64,000 nt of DNA from Molanna angustata (GCA_963576475.1 OY754981.1:22882839-22946838); one strand, 5' to 3'; counted from the stretch's first letter, positions 10,279-20,440 are shown. Translations and numbers: made by a program. Notes: generated from the letters alone by a model not told the origin.

Positions 10279-13200
10279 TGCTTCTGTTAAATTTGGTCAG
10301 CTTAATCTTGGCCGTGGACAATCGGCTTCAGCCGAACTCAGTCAGTCTGCTCATCGCATGAACATTGATGTTTGTCTTATCCAAGAGCCGTACTCTCGAG
10401 ATGGAATTGTGCCATCATTTGGTCCGGGTGTTCGAGTTGCTATGGCTTCGAGCTGTACCTCAACGAACCCTCCGATGAGCTGTATAGCTATTTACAATCC
10501 CAACATTAACTTCATATGCCTGGATCACTTATCTTCTAGTCACTTGGTTGTAGTCCAGATTTCTTCTCCAAGTGATTCGTTTTATATTATTTCGATATAT
10601 TTTCAGTTTAGTGAATCTGAATTTCGTTTTCTGGATCAACTGGATATTATATTGGGTCAACTCGGCAACGCATCATTAATTATTGGAGGTGATTTTAATG
10701 CCGAATCTATTCTATGGTGTAACACTACCACTTTCGGGTCCAGGAAATTCACCAGAGGTGTAAGCTGCGAAGATTTTATCTCTCGCCATAATTTGAGTGT
10801 GTTGAACAATCCTTTCAGTCCACCTACCTTCTCCAACCACATGGGTACAAGTCATATAGATGTCACTTTAGCTACACCTCAGATTAACCACAGAATATGG
10901 AATTGGTCTGTTGACGAGGATGCCTCGTGTAGTGACCATAACCTTATCACGTTTCAGATTATTTCCAATGTACCCCCAATTCCTTTAGCGAAACCTTTGC
11001 TTAGAAGATTCCGGACAAGGTGTGACAGATGGCGTTGGTTAGACTTTGACCGCTACTTTGAATGCTCGCTGGATCGTTTATCTTGTAGATCTTGTACTAC
11101 TGCGGAAATGGCCTCATCTTTTACGCAGAGTATAATTTATTGTGCCGAGAAGGCGATCGGCAGATCTTCTTCTAGTCATATGTCTCCTAATGAATGGTGG
11201 CATCCTGGCTTAGACATCCTTAAACGAACTTCGACTCGAGCTCACCGCGCATTGAGAGCGGCCCGTCGTCGAGGAAGTTCAAATGACTTTGTAACTGTAC
11301 TTCAATGTGAGTATAGACGCTCAAATAATATCTACAAACGCGAGATTTCTCGTGCCAAGTCTGATGCATGGCGCCGTTTGGTATCTGAGGTTTCAACCAC
11401 AGATCCTTGGGGTGCTGTGTTTAGATATGCATCAATGAAAAAATATCCAAATGCGTCAGTCTCGTGTATCCGTGATCCACGAACTGGAATTATCACAATA
11501 GACTCTGACTCGACGACAAGCACGCTACTTGACATACTTATTTCTTCTGATGACATTTCATCTGATACTCCTCTTCATTCACAAATACGCAATAACCAAT
11601 CCGATATCCCGCAAACTCCCATATCGACCTTCGCCAATTTCGATGAGCTCGATTTTATAATCAAGAATCTTCACCAAAACAAATCTCCTGGCATTGACCG
11701 CATTGACGCAGCTCTCGTACAAAGGTGCTGGCACATAGCTCGCCACGAGATTATCTTATTGTACAACAATTGCTTGCGAGAAGGCTACTTTCCGGATTGT
11801 TGGAAAACAGGTTTAATGACTGTTATTCCCAAGCGTAGTGACCTGGATCCTTCTGACCCAAAATCATATAGACCGATTACTTTACTACCTATTTTGGGTA
11901 AGGTCTTAGAAAAGCTTATATGTCGACGCTTAGAAGATCATCTTTCCAGTACCCACCCACTGTCCGATCGTCAGTTCGGTTTTCGCGCTGGGAAATCAAC
12001 GGTTGATGCTATCTTGGCTATATCTGATATTGTTAGAAGCTCTGATAGTAAATATGTTATCTCTATATCTCTTGATATTGCGGGAGCATTCGACAATGCC
12101 TGGTGGCCTCTAATTTTAAAAAAACTTCGAGACCGTAAGGTTCCTAGCAACATATATAAATTAGTGAAGAGCTATTTTACTAATAGACATGTGGCCATGC
12201 CCGGGGGACAAGATTTGCACTGGCGACCAATTAGCATCGGGTGCCCTCAGGGTTCTGTTCTGGGTCCACTGTTATGGAACATCTTGTTCGACGAACTTCT
12301 ATCACTTTCAACGCCTACGGGCTGCAGTATTTTGGCATATGCCGATGATGCTACAATCCTTATTCAAGGTAACACCCGAGCACTTATTGAGCGCGCAGCT
12401 ACTCAGTTACTTTCTTCTGTTGCAGATTGGGGTATAAGTCATAGACTCAATTTCGCACCTAAGAAGACGTATGGGTTAGTGTTAAAAGGCATAATGAAAA
12501 GTCCTCCCTCCATCAAATTTATCAATACGCGTGTAATATTTAAGGATAGGGTCAAAGTTTTGGGTGTTACACTAGATAGAGGCCTAACTTTCCAATACCA
12601 TGTTCGTGCTGTATCCGATAGTGCAAAAATAGCCTTCCAAAAGATTTCACGTCTTGCTCGAGCTAGTTGGGGCCTTAAATTTCCAGTAGCAAGACTGTTT
12701 TACAACGCTACCTTTCTGAGTATTATGTGTTATGCCGCTCCTTGTTGGGCTCATCGTTGTGAAACCCAATACATTAGACGTCTGCTGCTTTCTGGACAGC
12801 GCTTCGCTCTAATAGCTTTAGCAAAGGCTTACAGAACCTGCGCTACCGACACACTTTCTATTCTCACAGGTATGGCTCCCCTTGATCTGGAAACACAGCG
12901 ACGAGCTTCAATTCACAACCTGTATAGAGGTCGAAGCTCAATTTTGGGTGGTGTTTCTCTCCCACCTGTAAATTTACCCACAGTTCGTGGAGAGATTGAG
13001 AACTTGGCCCGGAGTTCTCTTTTAGATGCTTGGCAACGTCGCTGGTCTTCTTCTTCCGTGGGCAGACTGACATTTTTATTTCTTCCTGATGTGAGGACTC
13101 GAATTTTTTCCTCGTGGATTGTTCCCGATTATTGGACCACGCAATTCCTTACTGGACACGGCAGTTTCAAAAGTTATCTCTTTCGTTTTCACTTATCCGA

Positions 13201-13456
13201 TTCGTCCTCATGTCAGCTTTGTGATAACCCTGAACAGACTTCTGAGCATATCCTATGGGAATGCACTAACTTCTCCGTGTCAACATTCCGACGAGAACTC
13301 TACGACGATGTCCGAGGGAATTTCTTTGGACCCATTGGACATGCGGACCTTGTAGCCACGAAGAGCAACTTTAGGGCTTTCAAGACTTTCTGTCTTAAAT
13401 TCGGTGCACTATTATCTTCACTATCACTGAGCAGTGAGCCAGTTGTTTCAACATGA
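10268..13456 (+). CDS. R1-type ORF2: endonuclease/reverse transcriptase
   Basis: An uninterrupted 1,062-codon frame. I chose the ATG at 10268 because ORF1 ends there (TAA 10276-10278); the frame stays open further upstream, but that part is ORF1 read out of phase. An apurinic-like EEP endonuclease comes first: N13, QEP at 39-41, GGDFN at 140-144, SDH at 222-224. The reverse transcriptase follows: SPGIDRI, YRPITLLPILGKVLEKLI, DRQFGFRAGKSTVDAI, LDIAGAFDNAWWP, GCPQGSVLGPLLWN, and the catalytic YADD at 691-694. The C-terminus has a CX2CX8HX4C zinc motif (C982, C985, H994, C999). The protein nicks target DNA and primes reverse transcription there. All catalytic residues I can check are present, so ORF2 may be functional even though the element has lost most of ORF1 and any 5' promoter. 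Confidence 0.9.
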   Translation: MACNASVKFGQLNLGRGQSASAELSQSAHRMNIDVCLIQEPYSRDGIVPSFGPGVRVAMASSCTSTNPPMSCIAIYNPNINFICLDHLSSSHLVVVQISSPSDSFYIISIYFQFSESEFRFLDQLDIILGQLGNASLIIGGDFNAESILWCNTTTFGSRKFTRGVSCEDFISRHNLSVLNNPFSPPTFSNHMGTSHIDVTLATPQINHRIWNWSVDEDASCSDHNLITFQIISNVPPIPLAKPLLRRFRTRCDRWRWLDFDRYFECSLDRLSCRSCTTAEMASSFTQSIIYCAEKAIGRSSSSHMSPNEWWHPGLDILKRTSTRAHRALRAARRRGSSNDFVTVLQCEYRRSNNIYKREISRAKSDAWRRLVSEVSTTDPWGAVFRYASMKKYPNASVSCIRDPRTGIITIDSDSTTSTLLDILISSDDISSDTPLHSQIRNNQSDIPQTPISTFANFDELDFIIKNLHQNKSPGIDRIDAALVQRCWHIARHEIILLYNNCLREGYFPDCWKTGLMTVIPKRSDLDPSDPKSYRPITLLPILGKVLEKLICRRLEDHLSSTHPLSDRQFGFRAGKSTVDAILAISDIVRSSDSKYVISISLDIAGAFDNAWWPLILKKLRDRKVPSNIYKLVKSYFTNRHVAMPGGQDLHWRPISIGCPQGSVLGPLLWNILFDELLSLSTPTGCSILAYADDATILIQGNTRALIERAATQLLSSVADWGISHRLNFAPKKTYGLVLKGIMKSPPSIKFINTRVIFKDRVKVLGVTLDRGLTFQYHVRAVSDSAKIAFQKISRLARASWGLKFPVARLFYNATFLSIMCYAAPCWAHRCETQYIRRLLLSGQRFALIALAKAYRTCATDTLSILTGMAPLDLETQRRASIHNLYRGRSSILGGVSLPPVNLPTVRGEIENLARSSLLDAWQRRWSSSSVGRLTFLFLPDVRTRIFSSWIVPDYWTTQFLTGHGSFKSYLFRFHLSDSSSCQLCDNPEQTSEHILWECTNFSVSTFRRELYDDVRGNFFGPIGHADLVATKSNFRAFKTFCLKFGALLSSLSLSSEPVVST

Positions 13457-13616
13457 TTAGCTCTCTTTGGCACATTAAGTGCAGTGTCTGCAAGGTTTTA
13501 GAGTTCTCCGGACTCTTCGTATGTTCTTTATGTGTTCTTTCAGAGTTTTGCAAGGGGCCGTTATTAGTCCCCATAAGCAGAACGGGTGGTGGTGGGGGAA
13601 GAACAGTTTTTGCTTA

Positions 13617-13966
13617 GATATTAATGTAAATATGTATGACGAATTAAAGATTTTATTACATAAAAGTCATTAAAAACAAAATATATGTTCATTACAACTG
13701 TTACTTAATAACTACATATTTCCATCTTTTAATATTAGTGATGCAACTGTCACTTAATAACTATTTCCAACTTTAATCATTAATCTTATTAAACTTCCGT
13801 TATTTTATTTAACCTTCAGAATTGAAAAAATAATTGACATTTTAATTAAAATTTTAATGTGATTTCAGAAATGAACCCCATTATCTATTTATGAATAAAT
13901 TAACTTTATGGCGATATACATAAAATTTAATTAAATAATACAATAATTTAGTAAACTTATTATTTA
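13617..13966. other. AT-rich flank
   Basis: AT-rich host sequence between the LINE target duplication and a Helitron end. A short repeat, GCAACTGTCACTTAATAACT, resembles the preceding CAACTGTTACTTAATAACT. Nothing else is supported. Confidence 0.5.
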
Positions 13967-14120
13967 CTAGTTTTTTATACCCGGCGTTGCTCGAGAAGGT
14001 AAATGTGAAGCAACATGCCAACGTATCAAGAAAATCGTTTCAGTAATTTTGAATTGTTTATTTTTTATGATGAATTCAAAAATGAGTAAAAAAATATCCA
14101 ATACAATAAATAAAAATTAA
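13967..14120 (-). mobile_element. Helitron 3' end (family 2), minus strand
   Basis: On the minus strand the sequence runs into GAGCAACGCCGGGTATAAAA and ends AACTAG followed by host T. That is the CTAG-T Helitron 3' terminus with a short GC hairpin just before it, as in the two complete copies at 28575 and 31364. The other end of this copy could not be fixed. Confidence 0.55.
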
Positions 14121-14775
14121 CAAAAATAAGTAATTTTTTTAAAAGCAGTCAGTCAGTCCCTCCATCTGTCCCTTACCTTCAGCGCGATTGATTTGTACAG
14201 ACGGCAATGAGCTGTGTAGTTCGTCAATCTTGGAAAAATCTTCGGGAAATGTTGAGGATATACAAATTTCAGTTTATATCCAGGAGCGCAGCCTTATTAA
14301 GATAATCATGTCATAATGTTACACTGACGATCCACACATATATATTTTTCAACCCCACAGTCGTTTAATTTAATACACATTTTATTCTAAAATAAAAAAA
14401 AAACTCTATAAAAAGTTTTCATTTTAAACGGCAACTTAACACATTAAGGGATAATTTTATTAAAGGCGAGGCTTCGAGCTAAAAATAAACGACAAAAGCG
14501 CACATAGTAACAACAAAAAAAACTTTATAATGTTCCGTTGCACATTCTCTCTATCTCTAGCTTTAGCTCGACGTGTTATTTTATCATGTTTCCATTTGCA
14601 TAGAAAAGAGACCTTTATTCCTCTTCTGGTGAAATCCTCTTAAAACCCACATCTACACTTTTAGGACCAAAAGTGTTTTATTTTTGTTAAGTGACATGTT
14701 TCAACGACGAAACAAATTTATATCTCATAGGATTTGGCGACGATTCTATAAAAGTATAGTTACTATATTTTTAAA

Positions 14776-15720
14776 CTAGTTGCATGCAACACATGTGATC
14801 CAACTGTCGATGGCGATAGTATGCACAATTTAAGAATACGTGCCAAACTATAAATACAAATTTATAAACATTTTAAGATATTTTGATTTCAATATAAAAC
14901 ATGTAGGTATGTATGTCAGGATAGATATGGAGGTCAGTCTGTTTTTCCTACCCAGAATATGTAAACAGGATGATGTATGTTTGTAGATTAAGTAGGTATT
15001 AAACAATTGAGTGAGATATTTATTTATTTATTTATTTATATAATTTATGTACATGTGTACAAAGGCAGGTTTATTGCCATAAGGCAATTTCTTCCAACCA
15101 ACCCGAGCAACGTGAATTCTCTAAGTTAAATTGGTACAATAATAATTTATTGAGAAATAAATTGATAAAAAATAACATAAAAGAGTAAAAAATATAAAAA
15201 AATACAAAGAAAAATAAAATGAAAAGAGAGTTTAAAAAAAAAGAATAATAAAAAATAACACTGATCATAGCAATGAGGATATTGCGTAGTGTTTACTGCC
15301 TTACAAATTGTATGAAACGATGTCGTCACTATATTCAATTTTTATAAAAATTGTTAAAAAGTTTGAGATGTTATTTTTTATAGAAAATTAAATTTTCTAG
15401 TTGTGTAACATGAAATCCAACTGTTGATGGCTATAATATGCATAATTGAAGAATACGTACCAAACTATAAACACTTAAACACAAATTTATAAACATTTTA
15501 ACATATTTTGATTTCTTTATAAAACGTAGGATAAAACGTTCTATATAAAGGTCTGTATGTCAGGATAGGATAGTATGGAGGTCTGTCTGTTTTTCCTACC
15601 CAAAATATGGACAGGATGATGTATGTTTGTAGATTAAGTAGGTATCAAGTCCCCGAGACTATTCTGAAATGTTGGGCTCTAACGGACACACACACACAGA
15701 CACAGACACACGAAATGTTC
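14776..15720 (+). repeat. Repeat X, two units in tandem
   Basis: Each unit begins ACTAGTTGCATG or a variant, passes through CCAACTGTCGATGGCGATAG, GAATACGTRCCAAACTATAA, TATGTATGTCAGGATAG, TCTGTTTTTCCTACCC and GGATGATGTATGTTTGTAG, and ends TAAATTTTCTAG. Unit 1 starts at 14776 and is interrupted by a LINE 3' tail (15017-15285). Unit 2 starts at about 15395. Other copies are at 18780, 31240/34640 and 42405 (minus). No coding capacity is visible, and the class is unknown. Confidence 0.7.
15017..15285 (-). mobile_element. CR1-type LINE 3' tail inserted in repeat X
   Basis: On the minus strand: AATTCACGTTGCTCGGGTTG, then GGTTGGAAGAAATTGCCTTA and TGGCAATAAACC, then an AAATAAAT run. It matches the 3' UTR of the LINE at 36745-37450. 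The ATTGCC/GGCAAT hairpin is intact. It interrupts repeat X, so it is younger than that unit. Confidence 0.7.
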
Positions 15721-16023
15721 TACTCCGAATTCTGAGTAAATCCGTATATATAACATAATATAATATTATATGATGCGAAGCCTCTTATTTGGTGTTTTTT
15801 GACCCTACATATAAATCTCGCGTATCCTGGCTTGAAACTTTGTCGATATGTTAAGAGAACAAAGTTCTCTTGAACAAATCGGCAGTTGGATTATTTATCG
15901 ATACATTTATGGTTGTTTTATCAGTTGGATTTACTTGGCGATTATCGTTATAGGTATATTGTGAATGATTTTTACATCATAAGTGATTTTTTTAAAGACA
16001 ATTATTTTAACAATCTATCAAAT

Positions 16024-16445
16024 CGTGGATAGATTGATAACTTGGCCCGGAGTTCTCTTTTAGATGCTTGGCAACGTCGCTGGTCTTCTTCTTCCGTGGG
16101 CACACTGACATTTTTATTTCTTCCCGATGTGAGGACTCGAATTTCTTCTCGATTGTTCCCGATTATTGGACCACGCAATTCCTTACTGGACACGGCAGTT
16201 TCAAAAGTTATCTCTTTCGTTTTCACTTATCCGAATCGTCCTCATGTCATCTTTCTGATAACCCGGAATAGACTTCTAAGCATATCCTATGGGAATGCAC
16301 TAACTTTCCGACGAGAACTCTACGACGATGACCGAGGGAATTTCTTTGGACCCATTGGACGTGCGGATCTTGTAGCCGCGAAGAGCAACTTTAGGACTTT
16401 CAAGACTTTCTGTATGTCAACAGTTAGCCAGTTGTTTCTACATGA
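16024..16445 (+). pseudogene. R1-type ORF2, C-terminal fragment
   Basis: Nearly identical to 12988-13456: LLDAWQRRWSSSSVG, RTRISS, GPIGRADLVAAKSNFRTFK. Small deletions and frame changes separate these pieces, and a TAG stop falls in the zinc motif region (AACCCGGAATAGACTTCT). It is non-functional. The high similarity to the neighbouring copy points to one active source family. Confidence 0.85.
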
Positions 16446-16731
16446 TTAGGTCTCTTTGGCACATTAAGTGCAGTGTCTGCAAGGTTTTAGAGTTCTTCGG
16501 ACTCTTCGTATGTTCTTTATGTGTTCTTTCAGAGTTTTGCAAGGGGCCGTTATGCCGCGTTGACACAGTCCGAGTGCGCTCGGATCGAGCACACTCGGAA
16601 ACCTACTCGGACGCCACTCGTATTGTGTCAACCGGTAATACGAGCCCGCTCGAATGACGGCGTCCGATCCGTGTAGACTCGGACCACGTCCTATTGTTCC
16701 GAGTAACCTCGTATAGGAGTAGTCAAACAAA

Positions 16732-16895
16732 ATGGCGGACAACGACAAACATATGTCATCTCGGGGTAAAAAAAGTGGTCTGAGCGCGATACCACTAAAT
16801 TTTTAGAATTATACGAAGCGGAAGAAGTTCTATGGAATGTTAAATTAAAATATTATTAAAATAAAGACGCGAGGAACGCGGCAGTGCCATTTGTA
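16732..16895 (+). pseudogene. Harbinger MADF/Myb-like DNA-binding gene, 5' remnant
   Basis: The ATG at 16732 opens MADNDKHMSSRGKK. After a frameshift in a run of seven A, the frame continues KWSERDTTKFLELYEAEEVL, WNVKLKYY, a TAA stop, then NKDARNAAV. The pattern LELY...LWNVK.KYY.NKDARNAA is the start of a MADF/Myb-SANT-like domain, the class of accessory protein that accompanies Harbinger transposases. Frameshift and stop show it is dead. The frame is cut off at about 16895, where it meets the transposase remnant. Confidence 0.75.
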
Positions 16896-17070
16896 CTTCA
16901 CGAAGGAAATTTTCAGATGGGTTCTGCTTTGTACGCCTTCAAATCCATTGACGGGTCCAAATTTTCCTTTGGCGTTGCTTATATTTTTCCTTGTAGTGGT
17001 TTTCTATATCTTTAATTAATGTTTCTGCAACAACTCCGACACCTTGCAGCAACAGATCTGTCTGTGCCAT
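16885..17070 (-). pseudogene. Harbinger transposase, N-terminal remnant
   Basis: The minus-strand ATG at 17068-17070 opens MAQTDLLLQGVGVVAETLIK, then KQRQRKIWTRQWI, a TGA stop, then RRTKQNPSENFLREVQMALP. The KRKIWxRxWIxRR block just before the catalytic region is typical of Harbinger transposases. The DDE catalytic domain is entirely deleted. It faces the MADF remnant; both stop near 16885-16895, which marks the internal deletion joint. Confidence 0.75.
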
Positions 17071-17326
17071 ATTTATGACCTTAAAAACGAGTAAAAAAGC
17101 TTGTGTGTTAAATGAAAACTAACACCTTACAGCAACAGAGCTGTCGCATTTATAATTTTGAATCCGAGTAAAAAAGTTTATGTGTAAACCGCTATCCGTG
17201 TACACTTGGATGAAGCTTACTCATACGAGTCCACTCGGTCCGAGTATACTCTGACTGTGTCAACGCGGCATTATTAGTCCCCATAAGCAGAACGGGTAGT
17301 GGTGGAAGAAGAACAATCTATCAAAT

Positions 17327-18180
17327 ATTTGTACAGCGATAAGTACTGATAGGAGGTAGATTATTGTATAGCCGTACTTGGCTACATATTATGAGCTCGA
17401 CGTTTTTATTTTTTAAATCACTATTTTTGTTGTGTTGTTTTTGAAAACTGATAGAACTGCGAACTGGAATTGCAGATAGATTTTTGTTATTATATAAAAT
17501 ATGTAGATACTTACTGATTTGTTGCGTCACGTTTTCAAATCTAGATATATGATTTCTTTTAACATTTTTCTACACCTCCTCAGAAGATTAAACTTTTCTA
17601 CACAATACACGAGCAAAACATGTTTGCGTTTCATGACACGTCTTCCATACATAAACCTCTCTGATCCTCCTTTTCTAATACTATCTGAATTTAGCACAAT
17701 GGAAAAGGACGAATAGCTAGGACATTATTTATAAAAGAAAATATATAATACTAAAAAAAACACTTTCTTAATAATACGAGTGAACACTTTGAATGGGCAC
17801 TATTTATATGATTGCGCAACGTTTATAATATATATCACTGATTTTTTTATTATTCTAGAGAAGAACCAAAATCTTGTTACAAAACATTGAAAAATAATAT
17901 AATATTGGTTTAAGAACCAGAACTCCGTTTACAAAATCTTAATTCCAGATTTTTAGAACAAAATTCTGTTTTTTTTTTAGTTTATTTAAAAACAATATTT
18001 ATTTATCTTTTTTAACATAATATTGAACAAAAATATAAAAATAAAACAAAAATAAAAATATATTGCACACTTATACCAATAACAAAATCAAAATAAATAC
18101 GAAGGACAAAAATCCGAGTGACATTGATGTATTGTGAATTTTAATAATAATAATAATAAACAATATCTTGCACCCTAAGT
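17327..18180. other. AT-rich DNA, nothing recognised
   Basis: No gene or repeat is supported. Short frames of about 65 codons on both strands have no recognisable content. The pair ACCAAAATCTTGTTACAAAA and CCAGAACTCCGTTTACAAAA near 17870 and 17920 suggests a decayed local duplication. Confidence 0.45.
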
Positions 18181-18182
18181 TT

Positions 18183-18305
18183 ATTGCCATATGGCATTTT
18201 TTTTCCAAATAAACAGTGTTAAATTAAATCAATTTCTCCTCTGGTGGGGATCGAACCCAGGACGGCCGCACAGAACCCAAACGATTACCAACTGTGCCAA
18301 GGCGG
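18183..18305 (-). mobile_element. tRNA-derived SINE, minus strand
   Basis: Read on the minus strand: CCGCCTTGGCACAGTTGGTA (A-box region), GTTTGGGTTC, GGCCGTCCTGGGTTCGATCC (B box), CCACCAGAGGAG. It differs from both other SINE families here. The plus-strand side carries a TTGCCATATGGCA hairpin like the LINE tails, so the SINE may share its 3' tail with that LINE (inference). Confidence 0.6.
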
Positions 18306-18309
18306 TCGG

Positions 18310-18779
18310 CATTTTTGTGTTTTTTTGATGAAAATTTAATACATTTAAGGTGCTATGAAAGTATAGGTAATGTCTATATGATTTTGTATTGATTCTTGGT
18401 AGTGTAATAATTGTTATGTTTGGTTTCATGGAGACTTCGTTACAAAAATATTCCTGTAACAATATTATGCTGGTAGGTATCTATCTATTAATTCCATTCT
18501 AGTTGTTGTTAAAATGGAACAATAATAATTTCCTGGATAATCTATGAAGGATTATGACTGTCAAATTAGAATTTCATGTATAAGCGATGTTATTAGACGT
18601 TCAACCTATCGAACATAATATTCAGCAAGCTTCAGTATATCCAAATGCATTCGCCACACCTCTCATATTACATATGTACATGAAGATAAATCTACGATGA
18701 TTTATTCCTTACAATACATCATTTTTATTGTGAAACGAGACAATTCATGCACTATTTAGAATATGGAATGTTTTTTTTA
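18310..18779. other. AT-rich DNA, nothing recognised
   Basis: No supported feature. Confidence 0.45.
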
Positions 18780-19030
18780 GACTTGTTACATGTTACACAT
18801 GAGAACCGACTGACGATAGTGATAGTATGTATATTTGAAGAATACATATCAAACTAAATCCATAAATCCAAAGTAGTGAATATTTTAAGATATTTTGTTT
18901 TCTATACAACACATGAAGGTATGTATGTAATAATAGAACAGGATCGTATGGAGGTCAGTCCTTTTTGCTACCCAGAATATGAAAACAGCATGTTAGTATG
19001 TTTGGAGATTAAGTATCAAACTATTGATAT
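18780..19030 (+). repeat. Repeat X fragment
   Basis: CTTGTTACATGTTACACATG, GACGATAGTGATAGTATGTA, GAAGAATACATATCAAACTA, TTTTGTTTTCTATACAACAC and TACCCAGAATATGAAAACAG follow the order of repeat X. The copy ends where a LINE fragment begins. Confidence 0.65.
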
Positions 19031-19600
19031 GGGCATGATATGGTCGCCGGTGGACATTTTCTACTTGGACTTTGGAAAGGCATTCGATAGGGTGCCTCAC
19101 AAAAGACTTCTTGCAAAGCTGGAGTATCTAGGTATCCGAGGTACACTGCTATGTTGGATTAAATCTTTTTTTAACAAATCGAATAGGAGAATAGGATCGT
19201 TTCTTTCTAAGCCCCGTGAAGTGCTCAGCGGTGTTCCGCAAGGTTCCGTGCTTGGTCCTAAACTGTTTATTATATATTTACATTTTGGACCTTGGAGCAA
19301 TCATAGAAAGCTCTCCCAGCGTCTTCGTAGATGACACAAAGTTATTCGCAAATCCACAACGTACCTACTACAAAGTGACTTGGATCTATGGGTTTCAAAT
19401 ATGGAATCATTACTTTATCAAGGACAATACACTGCTTGATAAAGTGCAAAGACGAGCAACCAAACTGCCAATTGGAATGGGCGGTCTAGAATACTCAGTA
19501 GGCTGCATGTAAGTTGGCTTAAATCCCAACTCTGCAGGAACGCTGGAACCGTGGGGATATGATCGAGATATACAAAATCTTATATGGCTAAAACATATAT
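19030..19600 (+). pseudogene. CR1/Jockey-group LINE RT fragment, frameshifted
   Basis: Frame 1 reads YLDFGKAFDRVPHKRLLAKL, EYLGIRGTLLCWIKSF and VLSGVPQGSVLGPKLFIIYL, the RT palm up to motif B. A frame change follows, giving IIESSPSVFVDDTKLFANP with FVDD at the catalytic site. A deletion then joins to WNHYFIKDNTLLDKVQRRAT and LGLNP-like remnants near 19510, with GDMIEIYKILYG readable after another shift. Several hundred codons are missing. The DFGKAFDRVPHKRL and LDKVQRRATK signatures suit CR1/L2-type LINEs. It is dead. Confidence 0.75.
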
Positions 19601-20385
19601 ACAATTACAATTGATTGAAGTTTATCGTGGTGGTGGTATTAAGGGTCATTATCTATTATTGAAGTTTTCCATTTTTGCAATGCTGTCATCCATGGCAATA
19701 TATGTATGTATAATATGTATATATAATATGTGTTGCCACAGGTCATCATATATATGAATTCGATTGTTAGATAAATTAAGTCTAGTTTAGACGAGATTCT
19801 GTTTATTTTTGGGTACAAGGGTCTACAGATAAAGAACGAGAGTGAGATACGCGTATCGCATAAACCCCGGCACCACCCTGCACCTTCGGGAACATCGGTA
19901 GCAAGACACCTACTAAAACTCTGGAATATTCTGGATAATACTTCCCCGCTGTTATCTCGTTATCCCGACTGTGTGTTGCCCATCGAGAAATCTTCTTATC
20001 TGGTAATTTACTTTATTACACGCGCCGGCGGGTGGGCGATGGAAACCGCGCCGAAGGAATTGCTCGCCCAATATATTTTGATTGAATACCTACAGCGACG
20101 ATTTACTCGCCTGTTCGAGTACATACACATACATATATACCTACCTTCATCTGTCTATATACGTATAGCCCGCCAAATTACTGCCCGAGATAATTTATGA
20201 AGAATTTCGCCTTTTTTCCTAATTTCACAAAGCTCTATCGTGTCTCGGGTTTATCGACTACGAGGGAATAATATTTCTAAGGCGATATGAGAATTACATA
20301 CCACACACAAGGTCGTTGTCTTACGAGAAATAATTGTCTGAAAACAGTTGTTTTACTAGTGTTTATGTTGACTGTACTGATCTGA
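19600..20385. other. GC-enriched unassigned segment (19790-20210)
   Basis: From about 19790 to 20210 the sequence is clearly less AT-rich than its surroundings, with CGCGCCGGCGGGTGGGCG and several CpG-rich words. A 75-codon plus-strand frame (19973-20200) has no recognised domain. It could be an unrecognised transposon piece, an exon or a regulatory region. No function is claimed. Confidence 0.4.
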
Positions 20386-20392
20386 ATCTGAA

Positions 20393-20440
20393 GATCAGGG
20401 GGGCAAGTCTGGTCAAACGGTGGAATCAAAACCATGACAG
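20393..20440 (+). repeat. Detached terminal repeat of the 57.5-kb TIR family
   Basis: GGGGGGCAAGTCTGGTCAAA then CGGTGGAATCAAAACC resembles the ends of the element at 57493-58390 (GCAATTCTGGTCAACCGTCG; CTTGCCCCCC on the other side). Confidence 0.5.

Larger units (their letters stand above)
10080..13604 (+). mobile_element. R1-type non-LTR retrotransposon, 5'-truncated, 12-bp TSD
   Basis: A 3.5-kb LINE bounded by an exact direct repeat AGTTTTTGCTTA at 10068-10079 and 13605-13616. It keeps the last 66 codons of ORF1, the whole of ORF2 and a short 3' UTR with GGGGCCGTTATTAGTCCCC and a GTGGTGGTGGGGG run. There is no poly-A tail. The R1-type call rests on an EEP endonuclease, an RT with GCPQGSVLGPLLWN and YADD, and a C-terminal zinc motif. 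The insertion site is AT-rich DNA, not 28S rDNA, so it is not a site-specific R1. A second, shorter copy lies at 16024-17311. Confidence 0.88.
16553..17270. mobile_element. Internally deleted PIF/Harbinger element with TTA target duplication
   Basis: The 718-bp insertion has terminal inverted repeats TGCCGCGTTGACACAGTC and GACTGTGTCAACGCGGCA. It is flanked by TTA at 16550-16552 and 17271-17273. The uninterrupted site is visible at 13559-13570 (CCGTTATTAGTCC), which proves the insertion and its 3-bp duplication. A 3-bp TWA duplication is the Harbinger hallmark. The subterminal zones carry repeated CTCGG/CCGAG motifs. The interior keeps the 5' ends of both Harbinger genes in convergent orientation (separate entries), so this is a deletion derivative of a full element. 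Confidence 0.9.
16024..17311 (+). mobile_element. R1-type LINE, short copy with 15-bp TSD, carrying a Harbinger insertion
   Basis: Bounded by exact 15-bp direct repeats AACAATCTATCAAAT at 16009-16023 and 17312-17326. The copy starts at a point equal to about 12988 in the longer element (CGTGGA...GATTGA) and runs to the same 3' terminus. It is extremely 5'-truncated. Its 3' UTR is split by a 718-bp Harbinger element at 16553-17270. Without that element the LINE would be about 570 bp. Confidence 0.9.

Noticed and set aside
13967..15773. A complete 1.8-kb Helitron ending at the GA of 15772-15773
   Set aside because: The similarity between this region and 35275-35333 continues across 15773, so that is not a terminus. 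Only the CTAG end at 13967 is kept.
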